From Myxococcales bacterium (GTDB taxonomy: Bacteria > Myxococcota > Myxococcia > Myxococcales > Myxococcaceae), in assembly GCA_003153055.1 (NCBI GenBank), contig PMBV01000064.1, positions 1 to 13,476 of the forward strand: DNA of 13,476 nucleotides. The letters are read 5' to 3'. The translations under genes were made by a program, and so were the position numbers. Positions 1 through 6,597 of the stretch are shown piece by piece (within the stretch, counting starts at the first letter, position 1; each line of letters starts with the position of its first letter). The notes beneath the pieces are model-generated. The model worked only from the letters and a program-made list of their open reading frames with translations, made no database searches and was not told the origin of the DNA.

Positions 1-554
1 TCGGTGATGGCCGGCGAGTAGACGGCTCCACCGGCACACGGCCCGAGGATGAGCGAGAGCTGGGGCACCACGCCCGAGGCGAGGGTGTTCCGCAGGAAGA
101 TGTCGGCGTAACCCGCGAGCGACTCCACGCCTTCTTGAATGCGGGCGCCTCCGGAGTCGTTGAGGCCGATGACGGGGGCCCCGACTCGAGTGGCGAGATC
201 CATCACCTTGCAGATCTTCTGGGCGTAGGCGCCCGAGAGGCTGCCGCCGAAGACGGTGAAGTCCTGGGCGAAGAGGAAGACCTGCCGGCCGTCGATGGTG
301 CCGTAGCCGGTGACGACGCCATCACCGGGGATCTTCTTGTCACTCATGCCGAAGTCGCTGGCGCGGTGGGTGACGAACTTGTCGAGCTCGGTGAAGCTTC
401 CCGGGTCGAGCAAGAGGTCGATGCGCTCACGGGCGGTGAGCTTCCCGTCGGCGTGCTGGCGAGCGATGCGATCGGCGCCGCCGCCGAGCTCGGCCATTTC
501 TTCAAGCTTGACGAGGCGGGCCCGCAGTGGATCCTGGTCGAGGAGGTCAGTCAT
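1..554 (-). CDS. Acyl-CoA carboxylase carboxyltransferase (beta) subunit, 3' part missing
   Basis: The first 184 codons of a biotin-dependent carboxyltransferase are present; the gene runs off the left edge. Family members are roughly 510-530 residues, so about two thirds is outside. The N-terminus has the family's opening helix with [14 protein letters not shown] (about residues 37-50), then [12 protein letters not shown] (103-114), [12 protein letters not shown] (132-143) with the first oxyanion-hole glycines, and [12 protein letters not shown] (171-182) with the second oxyanion-hole GG. These enzymes move CO2 from carboxybiotin to an acyl-CoA such as propionyl- or acetyl-CoA in the cytoplasm. 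The ATG at 554 follows a GAGG ribosome site at good spacing. The substrate cannot be settled from this part: propionyl-CoA carboxylase beta and the methylmalonyl-CoA decarboxylase alpha subunit share these motifs. No biotin carboxylase gene lies upstream; the next gene is divergent. Confidence 0.95.
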   Translation of the reverse strand, partial: MTDLLDQDPLRARLVKLEEMAELGGGADRIARQHADGKLTARERIDLLLDPGSFTELDKFVTHRASDFGMSDKKIPGDGVVTGYGTIDGRQVFLFAQDFTVFGGSLSGAYAQKICKVMDLATRVGAPVIGLNDSGGARIQEGVESLAGYADIFLRNTLASGVVPQLSLILGPCAGGAVYSPAIT

Positions 555-735
555 GCTGGACCTCGCCTAGCACCTCCAGTGACGCCCGTCATCGGCAAGG
601 GGGCCTCACCCGGTGCGGCTGGAAGTCAGCCTAAGATCTGGGAGAAGTCCGGGCCGCCCCGTGGTCGAGCCCCGGCCTACCGAGTGCCCCAGGGCCGTGG
701 AGCCCCGTGCTCGCGTTGGGCGGCGACGCGCGGCC

Positions 736-757
736 TGAACGATTTTCTGTGCGTTCA
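736..757. repeat. Inverted repeat in the divergent carboxylase/deacetylase gap
   Basis: TGAACG and CGTTCA are perfect 6-base arms separated by 10 mostly AT-rich bases. The element lies about 67 bases upstream of the deacetylase start, in the 269-base gap between divergent genes, where an operator would be expected. The GAAC to GTTC spacing (12) does not match the LexA boxes I know, so no regulator is assigned. I see no other clear structure and no convincing -35/-10 pair in this gap. Confidence 0.3.
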
Positions 758-813
758 TGGCCTCGATTCTGCGAGTGAGGGTTTTGGAAATCGCAGCTCA
801 TTGTTTGCACATC

Positions 814-818
814 GGAGG
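814..818 (+). promoter_or_regulatory. Ribosome binding site supporting a TTG start
   Basis: GGAGG lies 5 bases before the TTG at 824 but 20 bases before the next in-frame ATG at 839. The spacing favours the TTG as the start of the deacetylase lipoprotein. Confidence 0.6.
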
Positions 819-823
819 AAGAC

Positions 824-2122
824 TTGGGTATTCTGTGTATGTTGCGTGGACGTCACGGGGTCTTGGTGATGACTGTTATGTCGTGCGCGGGCCTCTCGTT
901 GTCGGCGTGCACTACATCCCCAACTCGACCAGACCAGCTCCTTGGTCCCGTGGTGTCGATCACCTTCGATGACGGCCGGAGCCTGTCGACAGAGGCCGCG
1001 GCCATGATGGAGGCGCGGGGCATGCGGGGCACGTTTTACGTCATCAGCGGGTACCTGGGACACCCTGGTTACCTGACGGCTGCCCAGGCCCGGTCGCTCG
1101 AGGCGGCCGGCCATGAGATCGGTGGACACACGGTGGGGCACAGGCATCTGCCAACGTTGAGCCTCGACGAGGCTCGCAGGGAAATCTGCAACGACCGCGC
1201 GACCCTGATGAGCTACGGCCTTCATCCTCAGTCATTCGCCTACCCCTATGGCGAGGCGAGCGCGGAGTTGGAGCGGTTGGTCGAGCAGTGCGGCTACGAC
1301 TCCGGCCGCATCGTCGGTCCGATCGCAGAGGTGGGTCGTCCGGCGGCGGAGACTATCCCTCCTGTCGACCCGATGGCCACACGCACACCGAGGGCGGTCG
1401 AGATCAGCACGTCGCTCCAGCAGATCCAGGACTGGGTCACCGCCGCCGAGGCCTCTGAGGGGTGGCTACAGCTCGTATTCCACGACCTTTGCGAGGACGG
1501 AGCAAGCTGCGGAAGGTTCAGCACTCCCGTCAGCCAATTCGGCGCGCTGCTGGACTGGCTGGTCGAACGCGCCGGCCGGGGCACCGTCGTCAAGCTCGAG
1601 CGGGAGGTCATCGGAGTCGATCTTCGATCCCAGTCGTTCTCACTCGTCTCCAATCCGGTGATGGACCCGTCACTCGAGGGTAGCGAAGAGGTGCCCGAAT
1701 GCTGGCAGCGGGCGGGGTTCGGTACCAACACCTTCAGCTGGACGAAGACCGACGATGCCCACAGCGGGGGTTCCGCTCAGCAGGTCGTCATCACCGACTA
1801 CACCTCGGGGGCTCGTCATCTGGTGCCGACGCTCAGCACGTATGCGCCCCCAGGGCTTCCGGGCCATCGCTACGAGGTGAGCGCCTGGTACAAGTCCTCC
1901 GCCGCTCCCCGGTGGACGGTGTACTACCGAGACCGTGACGGGCTGTGGACTTCCTGGGCACAGGGCGCGCGGCTCCCCGCCTCAGCCTCCTGGACTCAGG
2001 CGAGCTTCACCACGCCCCCGCTGCCCTCCGCCGCCACCGCCATCAGCTTCGGCCTCTCGCTCGTCAGCACGGGCTCCCTCACGGTCGACGACTTCTCGCT
2101 GCTCGACCGCGGCGCCCCTTGA
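824..2122 (+). CDS. NodB-type polysaccharide deacetylase lipoprotein with C-terminal carbohydrate-binding-like domain
   Basis: A 432-residue exported metal-dependent deacetylase. Residues 1-29 form a lipoprotein signal ending in the lipobox LSAC, with Cys29 as the lipidation site. The NodB domain (about 43-265) shows TFDDG (47-51) with the catalytic/metal Asp pair, HTVGH (102-106) with the two metal-binding His, YPYGE (140-144) in place of the usual RxPYG, and FHD (219-221) near its end. Residues 275-432 are a beta-rich module with CW, HSGG and WYK signatures, typical of jelly-roll carbohydrate-binding domains. As I recall, this module is common in secreted actinobacterial deacetylases. The likely job is removing N-acetyl groups from an envelope or exported glycan. 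It converges with a glycosyltransferase/export operon and overlaps its last gene by 141 bp, so it may act on that polymer; peptidoglycan is the alternative. The TTG start is chosen from the GGAGG site. Confidence 0.9.
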   Translation: MGILCMLRGRHGVLVMTVMSCAGLSLSACTTSPTRPDQLLGPVVSITFDDGRSLSTEAAAMMEARGMRGTFYVISGYLGHPGYLTAAQARSLEAAGHEIGGHTVGHRHLPTLSLDEARREICNDRATLMSYGLHPQSFAYPYGEASAELERLVEQCGYDSGRIVGPIAEVGRPAAETIPPVDPMATRTPRAVEISTSLQQIQDWVTAAEASEGWLQLVFHDLCEDGASCGRFSTPVSQFGALLDWLVERAGRGTVVKLEREVIGVDLRSQSFSLVSNPVMDPSLEGSEEVPECWQRAGFGTNTFSWTKTDDAHSGGSAQQVVITDYTSGARHLVPTLSTYAPPGLPGHRYEVSAWYKSSAAPRWTVYYRDRDGLWTSWAQGARLPASASWTQASFTTPPLPSAATAISFGLSLVSTGSLTVDDFSLLDRGAP

Positions 2123-3955
2123 GACAAGCTGCTCGAGCTTCCACCAGAGACGCACACCGGGCAACGAAGCTCGCAGCGTAACGCCCGGTGCATTCGGCTC
2201 CTCCTTGGTGACGACCGGGGCGCCGAAGCGCAGCCGGGCCCGCCAGGTAGGGCGCTGGCCTGTAGTCCACCCCTGGTACTCCGATGGCGTCCACCGGGTT
2301 TGGTCCCACCCGAACCAGAAGGTGCCGAAGGGGACGTCGCCGTAGAGTGCCGCGCGTACGGTGAGTGCCACCGCGCGGCGAAGGCGCGCGAACAACGCGA
2401 GCCGCTCAGATCCCCCATGGATGAGTGTCGACTCCGGCGCGAAGCGAGTCACGTTTCCGGTCAGGAACACGTCGTTGAAGACCCCCGTGACGGTGGTCCA
2501 GAAGCTGAAAACGAGGACGTACCAGGGGGCGACGGGGATGGCGAGGAGCAGCCGCCAGTTCCGCCGGAAATCGCCGTTCAACGCGAGCGCGAGGAGCGTC
2601 CAGAGGCTGTACACGCCGAGTTGGATCCCAGTCGCGATGGCGACTCGCTGAAAGAGAGAGCCGGTGGCGAGTGCGAGAGGGACATGGACGTAATAGAACA
2701 GCCCGAAGAAGACGTACTTGAACATCAGAAGGACGACGCCCGAGGCGAACACACCGAGGTCCCAATGGAACGCGAAGGCCCGCCAGAAGCGCCCCGCGAC
2801 TTCGATCCGCGCGGTGTTCCAGCGCACGCGCTGCTTCCAGAGGGTGCGCACGGTCGTCGGCGACGAGGTGTAGACCCGGGCCTCCGGCTCGTACCTGAGT
2901 GCCCGGTCCCAGAGGTAGGAGCGCAACAGGTGCCACGCCGCGTGGAGCGGCGTCGGCGGCGCGTCGAGGGTGAACCGGCCGTTTTCCCACCGCGCCACGA
3001 TGGCGAGGAAGGCGCTGACGGTGTCGTCGGTGTCGCCGGCAAGGAGCTCCGGCAATGGGCGAATGTCACTCCGCGAGAACCGCGGCGGCTCGAAGCCGAT
3101 CCACCACCGGAGCCAGTCGCGAAGCCGGAGCGTCCTCTGGAACGCCAGGAACCGCGGAGCCTCCAGGAAGATTTCCGTCCACATGCAGTAGAGCACACCG
3201 GTCACGCCACTCAGCGGAAACGGTCGCTTGTTGTGACGCGCGACATTAGTGACGAGGTACTCCCGGGCGACCTGGATGCTCAGCTGGCCTTCCACGCCGA
3301 AGAACCGCCGCCAGCCGCGCCAGTAGCTGTTGCCGCGCACGTAGAGGTTGCCCGCCACCGCCCGGCCGGGGCTGCCGGTGATGCGATTGCGTCGGCACAG
3401 GCGCCGAGCCAGGTGCTCGAGAGCGTGGGGGCCGAGGTCTGCGTCGGCGTCCGTGCTGAAGTAGATGCGGGGGAACTCGCGGTGCGCGCCGCGGCCAACC
3501 CGCTCCCGGAGGAACTGCACGGCATGGTCGATGGCCATGGGTTTGCCGTGCCGCCGCGGGGTTCCCGTCACGTACAGCCACACCCGCGGGTCGAGCTGCT
3601 CCTGCTTGCGGCCCACCCAGGCGCGGAGTGACGCGTAGAGCGCGGGGGCGTCGTCGGTCCCGTCGATGCTCGCAACCACCACCAAGTCGCCCGGGTAGTG
3701 GTTGGCAACGACGTTGTCGAGCGTGGCCTCGATCGCGGCCAGCTCGTCCTCGCCACGGAGGAGCGTTGGAACCACCACCAGCCCGGAGGGCATTTCCTCC
3801 CCGAGTGCGCGCGGGGGCCCGTAGAGCGCGCGGTGGAGAAAGTGGCGGGGCACGGTGAAGAAATAGTCGAAAAACTGGAGGCCAAAGGCGAAGGCGAAGG
3901 CAGCCGGCGGAGTGGCAACGTAGAGGTTGAGGAGATCGCGCAGTGTCCAGAGCAT
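1982..3955 (-). CDS. Processive family-2 glycosyltransferase, polysaccharide-synthase type (multi-pass membrane)
   Basis: A 657-residue membrane synthase resembling cellulose, hyaluronan and beta-glucan synthases. One hydrophobic segment lies at about residues 12-34. The GT-A domain carries an early UDP-binding Asp (SIDGTDD, 97-102), the DxD-type metal site STDADAD (167-173), GDTDD (307-311) where these enzymes usually have a TED-like motif, and Q375-x-x-R378-W379, the hallmark of processive synthases. About four hydrophobic segments follow (roughly 400-425, 428-460, 467-500), which would form the translocation channel. It is the last gene of the operon: ATG at 3955 after GGAAGG, 12 bases behind the fusion-protein stop. 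Residues from about 612 on are antisense to the deacetylase 3' end and are low complexity with a Gly run. The true C-terminus may therefore be shorter if a frameshift has been acquired. Sugar donor and linkage cannot be read from sequence. Confidence 0.9.
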   Translation of the reverse strand: MLWTLRDLLNLYVATPPAAFAFAFGLQFFDYFFTVPRHFLHRALYGPPRALGEEMPSGLVVVPTLLRGEDELAAIEATLDNVVANHYPGDLVVVASIDGTDDAPALYASLRAWVGRKQEQLDPRVWLYVTGTPRRHGKPMAIDHAVQFLRERVGRGAHREFPRIYFSTDADADLGPHALEHLARRLCRRNRITGSPGRAVAGNLYVRGNSYWRGWRRFFGVEGQLSIQVAREYLVTNVARHNKRPFPLSGVTGVLYCMWTEIFLEAPRFLAFQRTLRLRDWLRWWIGFEPPRFSRSDIRPLPELLAGDTDDTVSAFLAIVARWENGRFTLDAPPTPLHAAWHLLRSYLWDRALRYEPEARVYTSSPTTVRTLWKQRVRWNTARIEVAGRFWRAFAFHWDLGVFASGVVLLMFKYVFFGLFYYVHVPLALATGSLFQRVAIATGIQLGVYSLWTLLALALNGDFRRNWRLLLAIPVAPWYVLVFSFWTTVTGVFNDVFLTGNVTRFAPESTLIHGGSERLALFARLRRAVALTVRAALYGDVPFGTFWFGWDQTRWTPSEYQGWTTGQRPTWRARLRFGAPVVTKEEPNAPGVTLRASLPGVRLWWKLEQLVSRGAAVEQREVVDREGARADEREAEADGGGGGGQRGRGEARLSPGG

Positions 3956-3967
3956 GGTGCCTTCCCG

Positions 3968-5059
3968 TCAGGGCGCGATGGGGCCAGTGGCCGCTGGGCG
4001 CTGGGCGGAGGCGGGAAGCGGCCGGATTCGAAGCGTCCGGGAGAGAGCCGCGAATTGGTCGGAGAGGTCGATCAGGGCGTACTGGCCGCGCGCTGGGGTC
4101 CCCCAGGGATCGGGCACGATCACCTCTCCGGGCAACAGCTCCGACACGGTCCCGACGGCCCGGCAGGCGACGAGCCCCCACACGCAGTCGTAGATTCGAG
4201 CGCCGCGATCCACCCCTTGAATCTGCGAGTAGGGCACGAAGGCCACGTTGGTCCGGGCCTCGGTGGCGCGGAAGACCGGGCGCGCCTTGAGCTGGCCGAG
4301 CAGCTCATCGACCTTCGCGACCTCCTCGCCGACCCGGCGCCACTGGGCTCGGTTGGCGCGCCGCTCCGCCTCGAGCTTGAGGAGGTCGCAGCGAATGCGG
4401 ACGACCTGGTCGCGCTGCATGAGCATCTCTGGCGTGGAGAGCCCGCGGCCCTTGGCTCCATGCATGGCCTCACGGGTGAGCTTCACCTCCCCCAACTGCG
4501 CCTCGGTGGCGAGCTGCGCGCGCTGGTTCTCGAGGAGCTCCACCTTCATACGCCCCAAGGCCTGCGTCTGGAGCGCGTATTCGGAGTTCGACACCAGGCC
4601 TACCTCCAGTGCCTTGCCCATCTGCTCGACGAGAGCCTCCTGGTCCTTGACCATCTGGACGACGAGGTCTCGCTGGTGGTCGATCGCCTTCAGCGTGTCA
4701 CCCCCCAGCGCCGCCTGGGTGGCCTTCACCGAGGAGGTGAAGTCGAGGCCTCGAGACGCGGTGTCGAGGAGCTCGGTGAGCTCGACGATGGCCGCTTCTG
4801 CCGCGCTGTATTGGGCTTCCAGCTCCTCTCGGGTCGCTGCGACGCGGCCTCGCTCGGCGAGGAGCTGGGCAAGGCTGAGCTTGCTCTGGATGACGAGATC
4901 GCTGTCAGGGGACAGCACGAGAGGGGCGACGAAGGCGTCAGTGGCCACCCAGTAGATCGCCGTGAGGACATAGGCGACACCCCACAGCGCCATCAACAGG
5001 GCGCCGATCGACAGAAGCCGAGCCCGACCAAACCTCAGAGGCTGCGCAACCGCACTCAT
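3968..5059 (-). CDS. HlyD-like membrane fusion (periplasmic adaptor) protein
   Basis: A 363-residue protein with a short cytoplasmic N-terminus, one membrane helix (about 16-38), and a long charged helical region (about 55-255) of Leu/Glu/Arg heptads split near residues 155-160, as in the two-stranded hairpins of HlyD-type adaptors. A C-terminal beta-rich part follows (about 260-335, including VAFVPYSQIQGVDRG and GEVIVP). Adaptors of this build bridge an inner-membrane machine and an outer-membrane channel. In polysaccharide synthesis, comparable partners are Alg44 beside Alg8 and BgsB beside the mixed-linkage glucan synthase BgsA. Its ATG overlaps the TGA of the TolC-like gene (ATGA), and the synthase follows 12 bases downstream, so all three are probably co-translated. 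No ABC transporter or RND pump gene is adjacent, which points to the synthase as the inner-membrane partner. Family call is firm; partner assignment is inference. Confidence 0.85.
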   Translation of the reverse strand: MSAVAQPLRFGRARLLSIGALLMALWGVAYVLTAIYWVATDAFVAPLVLSPDSDLVIQSKLSLAQLLAERGRVAATREELEAQYSAAEAAIVELTELLDTASRGLDFTSSVKATQAALGGDTLKAIDHQRDLVVQMVKDQEALVEQMGKALEVGLVSNSEYALQTQALGRMKVELLENQRAQLATEAQLGEVKLTREAMHGAKGRGLSTPEMLMQRDQVVRIRCDLLKLEAERRANRAQWRRVGEEVAKVDELLGQLKARPVFRATEARTNVAFVPYSQIQGVDRGARIYDCVWGLVACRAVGTVSELLPGEVIVPDPWGTPARGQYALIDLSDQFAALSRTLRIRPLPASAQRPAATGPIAP

Positions 5060-6138
5060 CGAACTTCCTCCACCATTGGCGCGAGCTCCTCCAGGAGCGT
5101 CACGGCGTACGCACGATCCGCGCCCATCTGCATCTCCTGGAGCGCGAGAGAGAAGAGAACGTGGAGCGCGCCGGGGGCATCGGAGCGCTCCACCACGCTC
5201 CGGCTCTGAACGAGGAAGGCAGCCTCCCGTTCGATCGTGGCCAGCTCGGCGCGGGTCTGCGCCGCGGTGCTCGCGAGCTGCACCCTGAAGGCCCGAAGCC
5301 GAGGCTCAATCTCGTACCACGCCTCCCTCCGCTCCTCCTCCCGGGCAGCGAGGTAGCGCCGCTCGCTCGCATTACGGCTGAAGCCACCCAGGTTGAACCC
5401 GAGTTGGACCACTCCGTACCAGTCAGGGCGAGGGGCTCGGGGTACCACTCCACCGGTCAGCTTGACGTCCCACGCATCGAGCGTTCGGAGCTCGCCGAGG
5501 TCAGCTTCGTACCGCGCGGCGCCAGCGCGGTAGGCCAGGAGCGCGTCCGCGAGGACGAGGCGCTCCTCACCTTCCGAGCGAGCCTCGAGGCGCTCGGCCT
5601 CCCCACTCGCCTGTGCGAGCCGCCGCTCGAGCTCGGCGGCGCGGCTTCGGAGCTCCGTGAGCTCGACCAAGGTCGCCTCGCGGGCGCCGAACCGAGCTTC
5701 GGCCCGAGCGAGCACCGCTCTCCACTCGGGCTGCCGAGCTTCGAGAAAGGCGCGCTTCTGACGAACGGCCACCAGGCGACCGACGTCTTCGGCGTGCGAG
5801 AGGAGCCGCAAGAGCCTCGCAGCCACATCTTGCTGCGCGCAGTCGGCGTCGGCGACCTCGATGACCCGAAGCCCTCGGTAGAAGTCGAGGGGCGAGAACG
5901 CGAGGCCGGCTCGAACTTGCTGCTGACTCTGGTCCGTCACCCCGAGGTCGAGGTCGCCGGGCGTCGGAACGCGGAGCGCTTGGAGCACCACCTGGGGAGC
6001 CATGAGCAGAGACGCATCGCCGGTCGCGTGGGCCTTGACCTTTCGGCAGTAGACTGACGTCTGCGGCTGGTCTGCCGATGCGGCGAGGGCAGTCGTAACG
6101 AGTATCGTGAAAACAATGGATTGCGACAAAGAAGGCAT
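5056..6138 (-). CDS. Short TolC-like outer-membrane efflux/coiled-coil protein
   Basis: A 360-residue exported protein and the first gene of the polysaccharide-type operon. Residues 1-22 look like a signal peptide, although the usual basic residues at the start are missing. The rest reads as two copies of a beta-then-helix unit. A beta-rich stretch (about 47-90) precedes a long Ala/Leu/Glu/Arg helical region (about 98-215). A second beta-rich stretch (about 228-258, with VVQLGFNLGGFSRN) precedes another long helix (about 260-355). This two-repeat pattern is that of TolC-family channel subunits, which normally are 430-480 residues, so this is a compact or divergent member. Two Cys (31 and 100) flank the first beta region. 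The ATG at 6138 is the only good start, since an in-frame stop lies 30 bases upstream, but no Shine-Dalgarno precedes it. A purely periplasmic coiled-coil role is the alternative. Confidence 0.65.
   Translation of the reverse strand: MPSLSQSIVFTILVTTALAASADQPQTSVYCRKVKAHATGDASLLMAPQVVLQALRVPTPGDLDLGVTDQSQQQVRAGLAFSPLDFYRGLRVIEVADADCAQQDVAARLLRLLSHAEDVGRLVAVRQKRAFLEARQPEWRAVLARAEARFGAREATLVELTELRSRAAELERRLAQASGEAERLEARSEGEERLVLADALLAYRAGAARYEADLGELRTLDAWDVKLTGGVVPRAPRPDWYGVVQLGFNLGGFSRNASERRYLAAREEERREAWYEIEPRLRAFRVQLASTAAQTRAELATIEREAAFLVQSRSVVERSDAPGALHVLFSLALQEMQMGADRAYAVTLLEELAPMVEEVR
5066..5071 (-). promoter_or_regulatory. Ribosome binding site of the HlyD-like gene, inside the preceding gene
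   Basis: GGAGGA sits 6 bases before the ATG at 5059 and is formed by the last sense codons of the TolC-like gene. With the ATGA start/stop overlap this indicates translational coupling. Confidence 0.75.
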
Positions 6139-6157
6139 CGTGAAGAGGGGGGTTGGC

Positions 6158-6186
6158 AGTGCTTCTCAAGTGGCGAGAAAAGCACT
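6158..6186. repeat. Imperfect inverted repeat close to the operon start
   Basis: AGTGCTT and AAGCACT form perfect 7-base arms, and CTC/GAG extends the stem with a two-A bulge around a 7-base loop. It lies 20-48 bases upstream of the TolC-like ATG. It could be an operator or a 5' leader hairpin of the minus-strand operon. Confidence 0.4.
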
Positions 6187-6231
6187 CGGTTGACGAAGAG
6201 CCCGCCGTCGTGGTGATGACAGCGCTGCACA

Positions 6232-6252
6232 CCCCGGTTCGGTTCTCCGGGG
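6232..6252. repeat. Inverted repeat, 6-bp GC stem
   Basis: CCCCGG and CCGGGG are perfect arms around a 9-base loop. No T-tract follows on either strand, so it is not a standard intrinsic terminator. It is the second of four dyads in this gap. Confidence 0.35.
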
Positions 6253-6263
6253 ACACGCCCTCT

Positions 6264-6285
6264 CGCTCACTCTGAAGCGTGAGCG
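6264..6285. repeat. Inverted repeat, 7-bp perfect stem
   Basis: CGCTCAC and GTGAGCG are perfect arms around an 8-base loop, 12 bases from the preceding dyad. The close pairing of two stable hairpins could be a structured leader or a small RNA, but nothing else supports a specific RNA family. Confidence 0.4.
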
Positions 6286-6304
6286 CGGAGCGATGAAGTA
6301 AAAG

Positions 6305-6324
6305 CAATCGATTGAATCAATTGA
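6305..6324. repeat. AT-rich cluster of overlapping palindromes
   Basis: Three palindromes overlap: CAATCGATTG (6305-6314), TTGAATCAA (6312-6320) and TCAATTGA (6317-6324). The repeated ATTGA/TCAAT half-sites in an AT-rich island, within a divergent promoter region, look like binding sites for a dimeric regulator. No regulator is identified. Confidence 0.4.
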
Positions 6325-6597
6325 GGGCGATCGAGCCTATCCAAGACACGAAGACCACCCCGCTCCACTTCCATTCGCAACATCGCATCATCACCCCTCC
6401 CACGAAACAACGGCGCGGCGTATAGCGAGACCGACAAATCGACACAAGCGGATTTGGCTCTCCCAAGTAGAATGGACCGTTTGCGCGACGCCACTGCTGC
6501 CTCGAAGGTCGGCTTGGTTCCCGTGGATGCGGCCTCTCGAGTGAGCCCAGCGCCGCTTCACGCTGGAGCCGAGGCACAAACCGTTGGAAGCTGACTC

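Larger units (their letters stand above)
6139..6597. other. 459-bp divergent intergenic region with four dyad elements
   Basis: This is the only gap above 300 bases. It separates the minus-strand exopolysaccharide-type operon from the plus-strand TonB-dependent receptor, so it must hold both promoters. It is locally less GC-rich than its surroundings. Short open frames inside it lack ribosome sites, recognisable motifs and codon bias, so I call no gene. Four inverted repeats lie in its operon-proximal half (listed separately). The half near the receptor (6325-6597) shows no clear dyad. GGAAG at 6586-6590 is the likely ribosome site of the receptor. Confidence 0.7.

Noticed and set aside
736..757. 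LexA/SOS box reading of the TGAACG/CGTTCA repeat
   Set aside because: The spacing between half-sites is too long for the LexA consensus types I know, so it is kept only as an unassigned inverted repeat.
2300..3631. 443-residue plus-strand open frame opposite the glycosyltransferase
   Set aside because: It is extremely rich in Arg, Glu, Pro and Gly, has no recognisable motif, and lies antisense to a gene with clear GT2 motifs. It is a high-GC codon shadow.
3698..5209. 503-residue plus-strand open frame opposite the HlyD-like and GT2 genes
   Set aside because: It spans three real genes in antisense and has shadow-type composition and no domain signature.
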